A stretch of 64,000 nucleotides of DNA, from assembly GCA_002151545.1 (NCBI GenBank), contig CP021237.1, positions 3,038,001 through 3,102,000 of the forward strand, given 5' to 3'. A program made the position numbers and the translations under genes. Below the pieces are notes generated by a model. That model worked only from the letters and a program-made list of their open reading frames with translations. It did not search any database and was not told the DNA's origin. Shown piece by piece: positions 35,663 to 45,916 of the stretch; position 1 is the first letter of the stretch; each line of letters begins with the position of its first letter. The DNA comes from Sphingobacteriaceae bacterium GW460-11-11-14-LB5. Its GTDB lineage: Bacteria > Bacteroidota > Bacteroidia > Sphingobacteriales > Sphingobacteriaceae.

Positions 35663-38455
35663 ATGGAACATGAAAACCAGACCAGAAACGAACAACAGAT
35701 CATAGCGCTCATTGAAAGCGCACCATTCCCGATTGCGGTATACGAGGGGCATGAAATGCGCATCACACGAGCCAACCAGGCCGTAATTGATGTATGGGGT
35801 AAGGGAAATGATGTTATTGGGAAAATCTATGCAGAGCTGCTTCCAGAGCTCAAAGACTCTGGCATCTACCAAAAACTTGAGGAGGTTTACTCAACAGGTG
35901 TTCCCTATCACACCCGTAACAGCCGGGTCAATCTGCTCATCAAAGGAGAATTGAAGGAATTTTATTTCAATTATTCCTTCACCCCATTGTATGACCAGAG
36001 CGGGAAAGTATACGGGGTAATGAACACCGCTGCCGACGTGACCGATCTTAACCTTGCCAAACAACACGCAGAATTCGGCGAGCAGAACTTCCGCAACATG
36101 ATCCTTCAGGCACCCGTAGCGATGTGCCTGCTGCGTGGACCAGCGTTTATTATTGAGATCGCGAATGAAGCAATGCTCGATATCTGGGGGAAACCGAGGG
36201 CCACGGTAATGAACAGACCAGTCTTCGAGGCGCTTCCCGATGCAAAGGAACAAGGTCTGGAGCAGGTAATGGAAGAAGTTTACCGCAGCGGAGAACCCTT
36301 TTCTGCTAATGAAACACCCGTGCAACTCTTGAGACATGGAAAACAGGACACCGTTTATCAGAACTTTGTATACCAGGCCTATCGCGATCCTTTCGGCGCA
36401 ATTCTTGGTGTACTCGCCATTTCTGTTAATGTAACCGAACAGGTAAAATCTCGGCTGGAGTTGCAAAAAGCATACGAACAGATCCAACTTTCAAAAACCG
36501 CAGCACAACTTGGCACCTTTGACATGGACCTGGAAAAGGGAATCATGGAATGGGACTGGCGCTGCCGTGAGCTTTTTGGTGTGCCCCATCAAAATGCAGT
36601 AACCTATGAGAATGACTTTGTAAAGGGGCTTCATCCGGACGACAGGGAAAGAATCACCAGCATCATCGAAGCGCTGCTCTCGGGAAGTAGCCCTAACGGC
36701 GAATATGACGTGGAGTATCGGACAATCGGCCAGGCTGATCACCGCTTGCGCTGGGTACGGGCCAAGGGAAAAGTCTACTACGAAAACAAAAAAGCAAAAA
36801 GGTTCATCGGCTCTGTACTGGATGTGACTTCGGAAAAGCAGAACGAATTGCGCCTGGCCGACCTGGCTGAAAAACAGGCACGCCTTGCGGCAGTGGTGAA
36901 TTCAAGCGACGACATTATTATATCAAAAACCCTGGAGGGAATAATTACCAGCTGGAACCCGGCAGCAGAGCGGGCCTTCGGTTATACTGATGCCGAGGCT
37001 ATCGGTTGCCACATTTCCATTATTATTCCACCCGAACGTATACAGGAAGAGGACTACATTATCTCGCAGATACGCAGTGGAAACAACGTAGATCACTTTG
37101 AAACAATAAGACAGGATAAAAATGGCAAGCAGTTGCACTTGTCGATCACAGTCTCCCCTATTATTGGCCCTAAAGGAAATGTTACCGGCGCCTCAAAGAT
37201 CGCACGCGACATTTCTGAGCAGCTGCAGGTCCAGGACACGGCCAGGAAATATACGGAGCGCCTGGAAATCATGAATATGTTGATGGGCTCTATATCCGAA
37301 GAGCTGGAGCTGAACAAAATACTGCAAAAGGTGACTGATGCCACCACTGAACTCACCGGCGCAGCGTTCGGCGCCTTTTTTTACAACAAGACCGATGAAC
37401 AGGGAGAATCCTACATGCTCTTTACCCTTTCCGGTGCACCCAGAGCAGCTTTCGAAAAGTTCGGCATGCCCCGAAATACGGCGGTATTCCATCCTACCTT
37501 TTCAGGAGAAGGCGTAGTTAGGGTCGATGACATCACAAAGGATGAAAGATATGGAAAAAATGCTCCCCACCATGGCATGCCAAAGGGGCATCTGCCTGTG
37601 GTTAGCTACCTGGCTGTGCCGGTAGTATCAAGAAACGGGAACGTGATTGGCGGACTGTTCTTTGGGCATCCTGAACCAGCAAAGTTCACCCAGGAGCATG
37701 AGACAGTCGTTAGTTCCATCTCCGCCCAGGCAGCCATTAGCCTCGACAACGCAAAACTCTTTGAAGAAGTAAAGGCACTTAATGACAAAAAGGATGAATT
37801 CATCGGACTGGCCAGCCATGAACTCAAAACACCATTGGCCAGCATCAGCGGTTATCTTCAGATCCTGAACCGGTTGACATTCGATGCCAAACAGCAAACA
37901 TTCCTGGCAAAAGCATCCAACCAGGTGCAAAGGCTTACCGCTCTTGTTAACGACCTGCTGGACATATCCAAGATTGAAGCCGGAAAGCTACAGCTTTCCA
38001 TTAAATCATTTGACCTGGAGGCCGTGATCAGGGAATCGATTGAACTTATTCAACACTCAGCTCCTAAACATAGCATTAGTTTTCATAGCAATACCAAGCC
38101 CTGCATGGCCAGCGGCGATGCCCAGCGTATCGAACAGGTCATCATCAATCTGCTTACTAATGCCGTAAAGTATGCCCCGTTAGCCGACCAGGTTAAAGTT
38201 AACCTTGACTGCTCTCCTGAGCGGATTACCGTAAGCGTAAGGGATTTCGGACCTGGTATCCCACATGACAAACTAAAAAACATATTTACAAGGTTCTACC
38301 GCATTGATGAATCCTCGCCTAATATTTCAGGACTTGGTATCGGGCTGTACCTATCCCATGAGATCATCACGCGTCACAAGGGAGACATCTGGGCAGAAAG
38401 CGAACCCGGCTTGGGTAGTACTTTTCTTTTCACGCTTCCGGTTGGTGATAGATAA
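35663..38455 (+). CDS. Soluble multi-PAS/GAF sensor histidine kinase
   Basis: The 930-aa protein has no signal peptide or membrane helix. Four PAS domains can be placed at about 8-125, 138-268, 270-395 (PAS_3-like) and 400-525, then a GAF domain (about 545-702). HisKA follows with FIGLASHELKTPLAS (His near 718), and HATPase_c with LLTNAVKYAP, VRDFGPGIP and GLGIGLYLSHEI. It is a cytosolic sensor, possibly for redox state, light or small ligands; no heme- or flavin-specific residue can be assigned by eye. The receiver gene just upstream is the likely partner. Confidence 0.9.
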   Translation: MEHENQTRNEQQIIALIESAPFPIAVYEGHEMRITRANQAVIDVWGKGNDVIGKIYAELLPELKDSGIYQKLEEVYSTGVPYHTRNSRVNLLIKGELKEFYFNYSFTPLYDQSGKVYGVMNTAADVTDLNLAKQHAEFGEQNFRNMILQAPVAMCLLRGPAFIIEIANEAMLDIWGKPRATVMNRPVFEALPDAKEQGLEQVMEEVYRSGEPFSANETPVQLLRHGKQDTVYQNFVYQAYRDPFGAILGVLAISVNVTEQVKSRLELQKAYEQIQLSKTAAQLGTFDMDLEKGIMEWDWRCRELFGVPHQNAVTYENDFVKGLHPDDRERITSIIEALLSGSSPNGEYDVEYRTIGQADHRLRWVRAKGKVYYENKKAKRFIGSVLDVTSEKQNELRLADLAEKQARLAAVVNSSDDIIISKTLEGIITSWNPAAERAFGYTDAEAIGCHISIIIPPERIQEEDYIISQIRSGNNVDHFETIRQDKNGKQLHLSITVSPIIGPKGNVTGASKIARDISEQLQVQDTARKYTERLEIMNMLMGSISEELELNKILQKVTDATTELTGAAFGAFFYNKTDEQGESYMLFTLSGAPRAAFEKFGMPRNTAVFHPTFSGEGVVRVDDITKDERYGKNAPHHGMPKGHLPVVSYLAVPVVSRNGNVIGGLFFGHPEPAKFTQEHETVVSSISAQAAISLDNAKLFEEVKALNDKKDEFIGLASHELKTPLASISGYLQILNRLTFDAKQQTFLAKASNQVQRLTALVNDLLDISKIEAGKLQLSIKSFDLEAVIRESIELIQHSAPKHSISFHSNTKPCMASGDAQRIEQVIINLLTNAVKYAPLADQVKVNLDCSPERITVSVRDFGPGIPHDKLKNIFTRFYRIDESSPNISGLGIGLYLSHEIITRHKGDIWAESEPGLGSTFLFTLPVGDR

Positions 38456-38661
38456 AAGAAAAATTTCTAAAGATTGCAGCTTTACATTTAAATACCATAA
38501 AGGTGAATTTTTGGTTCTCAATGCTAAAATTAATTCATCACAAAAAAAAGATAATTAAATCTATCGGCTCTACTCAGCTATTAAATTCATGATTACAAGC
38601 ATCTTATCACAACAATGAATTAAACCTTCTTTCATCGGAAAGTATCCAAATGAAGCTAAAA

Positions 38662-38892
38662 TCACATCACACAACGTTCATCGAAGATTACCGAAGGTAT
38701 TAAAGAAAACGATCTGAGACCGACTACCTTAAGGCCCGTTGCGGAAAGCACGATTTCAAACCAGACATCGCAGTTGATGTACAATTCAAAAGGTGAATCT
38801 GCAATCCATAAATCTATTTCCTGATCGTTCACATCGGTGATAGTTGCCAGACCCGAATAGCGGTTTATGGCCGATATTTTACCAAGGCGCAT
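38662..38892 (-). CDS. Small OB-fold/cold-shock-like protein
   Basis: The start MRLGKISAINRYSGLA at 38892 gives 76 aa; two other in-frame ATGs lie just upstream (38895 and 38910). The opening pattern GKISxxNRYSGLATI resembles the beta1-beta2 strands of cold-shock and S1-type OB folds, and DLWIADS and DVWFEIVLS would be later strands. The RNP residues of true cold-shock proteins are not clearly conserved, so nucleic acid binding is uncertain. It is a lone gene between two plus-strand signalling genes. Confidence 0.5.
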   Translation of the reverse strand: MRLGKISAINRYSGLATITDVNDQEIDLWIADSPFELYINCDVWFEIVLSATGLKVVGLRSFSLIPSVIFDERCVM

Positions 38893-39317
38893 CATAAGTA
38901 TAAAACCCACCCTATATGGATGGTCTCCGCGCCAACGCCATGACCGGTACTTCCGGCATGGTGCAGCATTTTTTTTGAATACATATATTAGGATAGACTT
39001 TCCATTTTAATATTTCCATCAGGCTTCCGGCTTTAATACCCGGAGGTATCAGCAACAGCCGGCCAGTCGTTCAGGAAATAAATTTCTGAAGCAAACATGC
39101 CGAATATTGGGCCGGTGCTTTCAGAGACATAAATTTACAAATCCCCTCCATGCGTATCTGTGCCAGTTAACAGTTGGTAATCTTTAGCCCAATAAACAGC
39201 AATGCTGGTTAACCGTTGGAAATTCCAGGAACTGAGACTTCGTGGAATCTGACTCCGTGGTGCTATATTTGATCACTTAATTCCGAATCTGACGAAAATC
39301 CAATATTTTAGCATAAA
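38893..39317. other. Intergenic region upstream of the propeller kinase
   Basis: About 425 bp separate the small OB-like gene and the propeller kinase. The only feature seen is a TATATTTG at 39264-39271 that fits the Bacteroidota -7 consensus TAnnTTTG, 46 bp before the kinase ATG. No good -33 TTTG lies at the usual distance. No ORF or RNA gene is evident. Confidence 0.4.
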
Positions 39318-42300
39318 ATGTCTCTACGCCCTATCCCGTACTTCGCCGGCCTTATGCTACTGGCTATTCTGTCAGTTTGCGCACAATCCGTTCTCCTTGA
39401 GAAACGCCGGCTCACTTCTGCAGATGGATTACCGCAGTCCTTTGTGAGCGGTATTGTTCAGGACCGGGCAGGCTTTATCTGGACAGCTACCCGCGAAGGA
39501 CTTGCCAGGTATGATGGCCGCAGGTTCAAGGTTTTCCGCCATAGCGTGAATAACCCAAAGAGCCTGGCCTCTAACATCATAGCTACCCTTTACCTCGATA
39601 ATCAGGATCAGTTATGGATCCAGTATGAAAACGGTGCGCTGGACGTGCTCAATGCCCGCACAGAACACCTGTACCATTTTTCTGATGATCCTGTGTTCAG
39701 GCCTACTTTTTCGAATATCAAAAACATCAATGCCATCGTATCCCCTAAAAAAAATATTTATTGGATGATCTGTGATACCGGCGGCATCTTTGTTGCCGAT
39801 CTGCAAATCAAGAAACTTCATTTTTATTCACCTTCCAGGCTGGGCTTGGGCAAAAAACACATTACCGGAATAGCCACATCTGCAGGCAGGATTGTGCTCA
39901 GCACCGACTCGGCAATCGTCACACTCAATACCGCAGGAAAAATACTGAGCACCATTCCGTTCACTTTTAAGAATCCAAACCTATTCGACCCCAGCAGGCC
40001 CTGGAAGGATACCTCGCCAATAATCAGAAAAAACGGAGATGTGGTTATCCTTGATAAGGGAAGGGTAATCATCTATAAAAAAGCCAGCCGAAGCTTTAGC
40101 ATACTGCACCTGGCCGAGTCAAAATCTTATGTGCAGCCTTCTCTGGCCATAGATAAACAAGGAAACATTTGGTTTGGCAGCAATCAGACTGTATTTATGC
40201 TGACTACTGATAGCAGACTGATCCCCAAGCCCATCTACAGCGCTCCGGACGAGGTGGCAAGGAATATGCTGATTGACCGTTCGGAGGTACTCTGGATCGG
40301 AACAAATGGCTACAACCTCCGACAGTTCGACCTCCGGCTTCCCCGCATGCCGGCTAAAACCTATACCACAAACTTTTTCCTCGATATGCTTCACCGTGAA
40401 CTGAATGTCCCGTTAAAGGAGATACAAAACAGTCCGCTGGCTACTGCAAGAACGCCTTACCTATTCCGTTCGGTCAGGGATAAGCAGGGAAAAATATGGA
40501 TGTCAATTGCAGGCGCCGATGAGCTTCCAGCCCCCAACCTCTGTTATTATCAACAAGGCCACCTGATCAGTGACAAATGGCGTTATGCCGATACGATCAG
40601 CACTAATCACCGCAACCTGAGCGCAATGGCAGTAAGTAGCAAAGGTCAGCTTTGGGCAGTGGATGATAAACTCCACCTGATCCGCCTGGACACCGTGAAG
40701 CGCCTGGCCACCACGGTATCGCAGATCCCCCTTTCGGGCATGAAAGAGATATATGAGATTTATAGCCTGCTCATGGAGGGAGAAGATATTTTCTACATTA
40801 CGACTTCGAACGGCTTTTTCCGGTTTGACCTTCGCACAAAAGTCAATATATCCTATGGAAAGATGCTGCCCGGAGCAGAATTTACCATGCTGATCAGGGA
40901 TCCTATAAAACCAGGCATACTATGGGTGGGTACTAAGGGCGACGGGTTGATTAGAATGGATCTCGCGCGTAAAAAATTCAGGCTCTATAGCACAGACGAC
41001 AGCCTGCCTAACAATACTATTTATGCCATCCAGGCAAAAAAAGGCAGACTGTGGTGTAGTACCAACAAGGGGATATTTTCATTTGGTCTTAAGGACGCCA
41101 GGATCCAAAGCTATACCATGACCGATGGACTTCCGGTAGATGAATTTAACAGGTTCCACTATTTCGAAATGCCCGATGGCAGGCTGGCATTTGGCGGGAC
41201 TGAGGGCTATACCCTATTTCTGCCCGAGGCAATCACCCATGATAACTTCGCGCCTCCAACTGTACTTACCGGCATTCGGGTAAACAATAAACCCGCCGAT
41301 TACGGCGAACCTGGCTCCCCCTTTAATCGGGCAATCAATGCCCTTGATACCCTGGATTTGTCTTATCGTCAAAATTTTCTGGAACTCGATTTCGCCGCAC
41401 TGGAATATAATATTACCGGAAAGCTTAACTACCGGTATATGATGCTTGGGCTAGAAAACAGGTGGATTGATGCTGGAACAAATAACCGGGCAACTTATAC
41501 CAATTTATCCCCGGGAACTTATCAGTTCAGGGTCAATGCCACAAATTCTGCCGGACAATGGAGCAGGGAATATAAACAACTGACCATCATTATCCATCCA
41601 CCATTTTATCAAACCTGGTGGTTTATAACTGCGCTGGGTATACTTTTTACGGCAACAGCCTATTTGCTTGTCAAGCAAAGGATTGCCCGCATCCGTCAGC
41701 GGGATCAAAAAAAACATGAACTGGAGATCGAAATGATTGAACTGGAGGCGCAGGCCCTGCGTGCCCAGATGAATCCTCACTTCATCTTCAACTGCCTCAG
41801 CTCCATTAAATCACTGATCCAGGAAAATGCAAATCAACAGGCCATTAGTTACCTCTCCACCTTTTCAAGGTTAATTAGGGGGCAGCTCGGCAACGAACTA
41901 CAGGAAATACCCTTAGAAGAGGAAATCAACACCTGCCGTTTATACCTGGATATGGAGAAGCTCAGGTTCGGAGACAAGATCAGTTATCGCTTTTTAACCG
42001 AACCTGGTATTGAGCCCAAACGAATAATGGTACCGCCACTTTTCCTGCAACCCCTGATCGAGAACGCCATATGGCATGGCATCCTGGCTATGGAACAGGG
42101 CGGTGAGATTGTGATCCGCATTTATAGCGACCAGCAAAATATCATCTGCCGCGTGGAAGATAATGGCATCGGGCTGACCGCTTCCCATGCCCGGAAGTCA
42201 AAAACCAGTAATCTCTATGAATCAAAAGGAATTATACTCATCGAAAACAGGCTTAGGGTATTTAATGTCAGGAATGAGACCCAGAGCAGCATTACAATCT

Positions 42301-42386
42301 ATCCTCGCCCCGGAGGGAACAGAGGCACCATTGTCGAAGTTAAATTTTTAAAACCTGAAAGAAATGATCAACGCCATTATCATTGA
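39318..42386 (+). CDS. Propeller-sensor histidine kinase (Reg_prop, Y_Y_Y, LytS-type kinase)
   Basis: The 1022-aa protein starts with a signal peptide (residues 1-23). Two-component-propeller repeats follow (DRAGFIWTATREGLARYDG, GNIWFGSN, LWVGTKGDGLIRMD), then a Y_Y_Y domain (about 690-755, YTNLSPGTYQFRV), a membrane helix (about 767-787), a coiled coil and a His_kinase domain with LRAQMNPHFIFNCLSS (His near 818) and PLIENAIWHG. Unlike the hybrid two-component systems of many polysaccharide loci, the kinase is separate from its regulator, a LytTR protein overlapping by 23 bp. The sensed ligand is unknown. Confidence 0.92.
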   Translation: MSLRPIPYFAGLMLLAILSVCAQSVLLEKRRLTSADGLPQSFVSGIVQDRAGFIWTATREGLARYDGRRFKVFRHSVNNPKSLASNIIATLYLDNQDQLWIQYENGALDVLNARTEHLYHFSDDPVFRPTFSNIKNINAIVSPKKNIYWMICDTGGIFVADLQIKKLHFYSPSRLGLGKKHITGIATSAGRIVLSTDSAIVTLNTAGKILSTIPFTFKNPNLFDPSRPWKDTSPIIRKNGDVVILDKGRVIIYKKASRSFSILHLAESKSYVQPSLAIDKQGNIWFGSNQTVFMLTTDSRLIPKPIYSAPDEVARNMLIDRSEVLWIGTNGYNLRQFDLRLPRMPAKTYTTNFFLDMLHRELNVPLKEIQNSPLATARTPYLFRSVRDKQGKIWMSIAGADELPAPNLCYYQQGHLISDKWRYADTISTNHRNLSAMAVSSKGQLWAVDDKLHLIRLDTVKRLATTVSQIPLSGMKEIYEIYSLLMEGEDIFYITTSNGFFRFDLRTKVNISYGKMLPGAEFTMLIRDPIKPGILWVGTKGDGLIRMDLARKKFRLYSTDDSLPNNTIYAIQAKKGRLWCSTNKGIFSFGLKDARIQSYTMTDGLPVDEFNRFHYFEMPDGRLAFGGTEGYTLFLPEAITHDNFAPPTVLTGIRVNNKPADYGEPGSPFNRAINALDTLDLSYRQNFLELDFAALEYNITGKLNYRYMMLGLENRWIDAGTNNRATYTNLSPGTYQFRVNATNSAGQWSREYKQLTIIIHPPFYQTWWFITALGILFTATAYLLVKQRIARIRQRDQKKHELEIEMIELEAQALRAQMNPHFIFNCLSSIKSLIQENANQQAISYLSTFSRLIRGQLGNELQEIPLEEEINTCRLYLDMEKLRFGDKISYRFLTEPGIEPKRIMVPPLFLQPLIENAIWHGILAMEQGGEIVIRIYSDQQNIICRVEDNGIGLTASHARKSKTSNLYESKGIILIENRLRVFNVRNETQSSITIYPRPGGNRGTIVEVKFLKPERNDQRHYH

Positions 42387-43122
42387 TGATGAAGCGCATT
42401 GCGCTAATGTCCTTAACAACGATTTAAAGCTATACTGCCCGGAGATTAAGGTGCTCGACATTGCCCATTCTGGCCTGGATGGAATCAGAAAAATCCGTGA
42501 ACATTCGCCACAAGTGATATTTCTGGATATTGAGATGCAGGATATGACCGGATTTGAAATGCTCGAAATCATGGGACCATCGCTTCAGTGCAAGGTTATT
42601 TTTACCACGGCATATGCCCAGTTCGCCATTCGGGCCTTAAGGATCAATGCACTGGATTACCTGTTAAAACCGATCGACGTACAGGAACTTATACAGGCAG
42701 TAGAACGTATAGGAAGATCCATTGAAACAGATGGAAATAATATTCAGCAGGTACAGCATGCAATAGCCAATCTTAAGCTTCCGCCGGAAGAGCAGAAACT
42801 GGCATTACCTAACCGGAACGGATATGATTTTATCGCTCCTGCAGAGATCCTTTACTGCAAAGCAGACGGAGCCTATACAGAGGTGTACTTAACAAATGGC
42901 AAGACCATTTTGCTTTCTAAATCGCTGGGTGAAATTGAAACCGTGCTCCCCCCTTCGCTATTCGTCCGCATCCATCACTCCTGTACCATCAACATCAATC
43001 ATATCAGCCAGTTCAGGAAATCTGAGGGGGCGAGCCTGGTCATGTCTAACGGGCACCAACTGGGGATTGCGCGCTCAAAAAAAGATCATTTGCTCCGACG
43101 GATCGGCTTATTGACGAAATAA
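42364..43122 (+). CDS. LytTR-family response regulator
   Basis: The 252-aa protein starts inside the 3' end of the kinase gene (23-bp overlap) with MINAIIIDDEAHCANV. The receiver has phospho-Asp in VIFLDIEMQDMTG and Lys in YLLKPID. The LytTR domain (about 145-250) shows ILYCKADGAYTEVYL, LFVRIHHSCTININ and LGIARSKKDHL. It is the output partner of the propeller kinase. Targets are unknown, and no regulated carbohydrate genes lie next to it. Confidence 0.93.
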   Translation: MINAIIIDDEAHCANVLNNDLKLYCPEIKVLDIAHSGLDGIRKIREHSPQVIFLDIEMQDMTGFEMLEIMGPSLQCKVIFTTAYAQFAIRALRINALDYLLKPIDVQELIQAVERIGRSIETDGNNIQQVQHAIANLKLPPEEQKLALPNRNGYDFIAPAEILYCKADGAYTEVYLTNGKTILLSKSLGEIETVLPPSLFVRIHHSCTININHISQFRKSEGASLVMSNGHQLGIARSKKDHLLRRIGLLTK

Positions 43123-43227
43123 AGCCGGGGTTAAGGAACGAAAATTTGTGCAACACTAATGAAGATTATAATGTAATGACCGGATATTTTGGCAAAACAA
43201 AATGCCGTTTGCAAGGGTTTTGAGATC

Positions 43228-43503
43228 ATGACAGCATTTAACATTGAAATCGAACATGATGATCAAACGATCAGTCTGACCATTATCCCAAAAGATGATT
43301 ATTTTAAGATTGTTTATTTCGGCGGGATTTTAGGCGCAATAAGAAAACAGGGATCTGACTGGACCTTACTGAAAGCAGAAGAAATCGAGCCTGGCGAACT
43401 GGCGCCATTTGATTACAAACTGACAGAAGACGGTCATCATATTTCGCTGGGTGTGGCCGAGATTAACCAGATCTCTGGGGCAATCGAAAATCACCTTAGC
43501 TAA
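43228..43503 (+). CDS. Small hypothetical protein, 91 aa
   Basis: The start MTAFNIEIEHDDQTI at 43228 is preferred over the TTG-started longer frame at 43189. The protein is acidic, with alternating strands (ISLTIIPKDDYFKIVYFGG) and a C-terminal helix (INQISGAIENHLS). There is no signal or membrane segment and no family that I can name, though short proteins of this type are common in Sphingobacteriaceae. It is 105 bp after the LytTR gene on the same strand. Confidence 0.65.
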   Translation: MTAFNIEIEHDDQTISLTIIPKDDYFKIVYFGGILGAIRKQGSDWTLLKAEEIEPGELAPFDYKLTEDGHHISLGVAEINQISGAIENHLS

Positions 43504-43613
43504 TGCATCTAACATTAAGACAAATTGTAAAACATCTTGCTAAATCTTCAATAGGCCTCCGGTATTCAAAATTATCTTTAAATGGAATTTTCATCAAATT
43601 AAAAGGCAGGGAA

Positions 43614-44795
43614 TCAACTTCTATCCGGTGTAAGCATTTTTACAAATTCCTGTACCGATTCATCAGTAGGAGCAGCGAAATCTTTAATCCCGTCAATTGT
43701 CTCCTGGCTAATGCTGGCTGATCGCTCAAACATGATGTTTTCGTACGCTGAAATGGCATCATTTATATCCTTATATTCAAAACTTGTCAAACATTCGCAA
43801 AGATCTAAAGCATCGAGCATAGCTAAATTAACGCCCTCACCATTAGGGGGCATCAAGTGTGCTGCATCACCAATAAGTGTAAGGTTACTTTTTGTCTCCC
43901 ACCGCTGTTCTAAAGGAAAGTAATTCAGTGGCCTTGAAACAAAATGATTACAAGCCTCAAATAGCGTAAAAAAAACAGGGTTCCAGTCTGCAAAATGAGT
44001 AATTAGATAGGCGCGCACCACTTCAGGCTTATTAAAATCAATACCGCTGGTGCTCACCCAATTTTCCGGATACATTGATGCTGCGTAAAAGGTTAATCCG
44101 CCATCACCGCGTGGCTGGGCAATAATTGTTGCTCCTGCTCCCATAATCATCAAATTAGCCTGATCAACTAATTCGTAAATTTCCGGGCATTCTTTTTCGG
44201 GTTGTTCTATTTCGCCCTGAATAATCATCGCTCCGGAGTAGCATGCTTTTACATCAGTTAGATAAGGACGGATCTGTGATCGGTAACCATCCGAGCCTAT
44301 AATCATGTCTGCGGTGGCGGAGCTTCCGTTCCTGAAATGTAGTTCCCATTTATCTTTAACCTGATGCATATTTAAAAAATGACTATCCCAAACAACTGTT
44401 CCCGGTAGCAGCGCCCCTATTAGAATATCCCTAAGTGCACCACGGCCAATCTCTGGCCTGAAGTTTTCGTCGCCAAAATTTGCCGCTGAACTTTCCTCAT
44501 CCAAAAGTATATTTCCTTTTGGATCAAGCACTCTGAATTTATCAGCGCCCGGTATATAATTTGATTTAAATTCCTCCATTAATCCAGCTGCTTCCATCAC
44601 CTTTAGGCCGGATTCAAAATGAAGGTCAACAATTGCCCCTTGTATACGTGCCGACTGACTATGATCTCGTTCATATACTTTAACATCCGCACCTTTAAGC
44701 TGTAAAAGCCTTGCGAGCGTTAAGCCCCCAGGCCCACCACCAACAATGGCAATTTTTTTATTTTGTAATAATTTATGTTCTTTTAAAGTTTCCAT
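43614..44795 (-). CDS. FAD-dependent monooxygenase of the TetX-like family
   Basis: The start METLKEHKLL at 44795 gives 393 aa; the frame is open to 44849 but that part lacks resemblance. It has the FAD motif AIVGGGPGGLTLARLL, VYERD, the Arg in RGALRDIL, and LIGDAAHLMPPNGEGVN (DG/GD motif). Overall it follows TetX from end to end. Of the TetX substrate residues as I recall them, Gln192 is matched (IIQGEIEQPE), but the Arg213 and His234 positions are not basic here (ANLMIM, GLTFYA). Tetracycline inactivation is therefore not predicted. Substrate unknown; an AraC gene lies 78 bp upstream. Confidence 0.85.
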   Translation of the reverse strand: METLKEHKLLQNKKIAIVGGGPGGLTLARLLQLKGADVKVYERDHSQSARIQGAIVDLHFESGLKVMEAAGLMEEFKSNYIPGADKFRVLDPKGNILLDEESSAANFGDENFRPEIGRGALRDILIGALLPGTVVWDSHFLNMHQVKDKWELHFRNGSSATADMIIGSDGYRSQIRPYLTDVKACYSGAMIIQGEIEQPEKECPEIYELVDQANLMIMGAGATIIAQPRGDGGLTFYAASMYPENWVSTSGIDFNKPEVVRAYLITHFADWNPVFFTLFEACNHFVSRPLNYFPLEQRWETKSNLTLIGDAAHLMPPNGEGVNLAMLDALDLCECLTSFEYKDINDAISAYENIMFERSASISQETIDGIKDFAAPTDESVQEFVKMLTPDRS

Positions 44796-44873
44796 TAGAT
44801 GTTCTCTTTTTGATCGCACAAAGAAACATGGAATGTTCAGGCAGAACAATGGCTGAAACAGGTAAGTATAGGA

Positions 44874-45731
44874 CTATTCGCGGTTTCTTTCACGAAATAC
44901 TGTAGGTGTGCAACCTGCTAACTTGACAAACAGCCTTATGAAATATGAATAATCATCATATCCCAATTCCACAGCAATCTCCTTTATAGAAAGAAGAGAA
45001 TGAAAAAGTAAGCGTTTAGCTTCCAGTACAATACGTTGCTGAATATGAGCAGAAACAGATTTCCCTGTTGTGGCTTTAACACACTCATTCAGATAAGAAG
45101 TAGATATATTCAGGCGTTTTGCATACTCCGATGGCGTTTTAATCTTTTTATAATAATCTCCCAATGCCACTTTAAATGACTTATTAATAACTTCGTAACG
45201 GTTAAGATGGTCTGTTTCTTCAGACCTTGCCAGATAGAGAGAGGTAACCAATGCAACCAATGTATTACAACTTTCCTGCAAAATAGCGTTGTACAGTTTA
45301 TACGCTTTTTTTTCTGCAAGTCCCAGGCACAAAACAGCAGTTTGCGAAAGAATAACTAATGTTGCAAGATCAACTGTTAAAGGTTTAACTGGATAAAAAT
45401 TTTGTAGCAAGCTTAAATATTGCGGATGGAGATTTTCTTCAGTAATAATCATGGTGCTGACCAAAGCATGTTCAAATGTGATGAGCCGGTGTACCTGGTC
45501 TGGTTGAATATAAATGATGGAAGGCGCCTGGATATTGTAGGTTTGAAAGTCAATTTCTATTACTGTGCAACCTTCTTCCTGAATAATAAAAGTATAACCA
45601 CCGTCACGGTGCGACCGTTCCACATCCTCAAAGTTGGGCGGGCCGTCGAAGAATTCTCGCATGATCATTATTCCACCGAAGGTTCCATGAGGAAGTGCAT
45701 TGACAGGTATTTGTAGGCTTTTTTTATTCAC
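44874..45731 (-). CDS. AraC-family regulator next to the monooxygenase
   Basis: The 285-aa protein has an N-terminal cupin-like effector region (GGIMIMREFFDGPPN, SIIYIQPDQVHRLI) and a C-terminal AraC HTH (NISTSYLNECVKATTG, SIKEIAVELGYDDYSYFIRLF, GCTPTVFRE). It is on the same strand as the TetX-family gene and 78 bp upstream, so the two may be one transcript. Control of the monooxygenase in response to a small molecule is inferred from position. Confidence 0.9.
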   Translation of the reverse strand: MNKKSLQIPVNALPHGTFGGIMIMREFFDGPPNFEDVERSHRDGGYTFIIQEEGCTVIEIDFQTYNIQAPSIIYIQPDQVHRLITFEHALVSTMIITEENLHPQYLSLLQNFYPVKPLTVDLATLVILSQTAVLCLGLAEKKAYKLYNAILQESCNTLVALVTSLYLARSEETDHLNRYEVINKSFKVALGDYYKKIKTPSEYAKRLNISTSYLNECVKATTGKSVSAHIQQRIVLEAKRLLFHSLLSIKEIAVELGYDDYSYFIRLFVKLAGCTPTVFRERNRE

Positions 45732-45916
45732 TTCTTAAAATTACCAAGATATTTGACATTTTAACAGCAGGCGTTAAAAAACACACCCAATACAATTTCT
45801 TTTTTCCAAAATCCAGTAAAAGGCTAATTTTTGAGATAATCAATTACATTAAATTTTAAAAGTCAGGAAAATAGAAAGGATTTTTATAAGAATCAATTCC
45901 CAATCCGTTAAATAAA

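Noticed and set aside
35891..36487. A 198-codon minus-strand ORF
   Set aside because: It is antisense to the PAS domains of the kinase; its composition follows from the opposite strand.
43503..43721. 72-codon plus-strand ORF after the small hypothetical gene
   Set aside because: Its second half overlaps the conserved end of the monooxygenase on the other strand, and it has no ribosome site or family resemblance.
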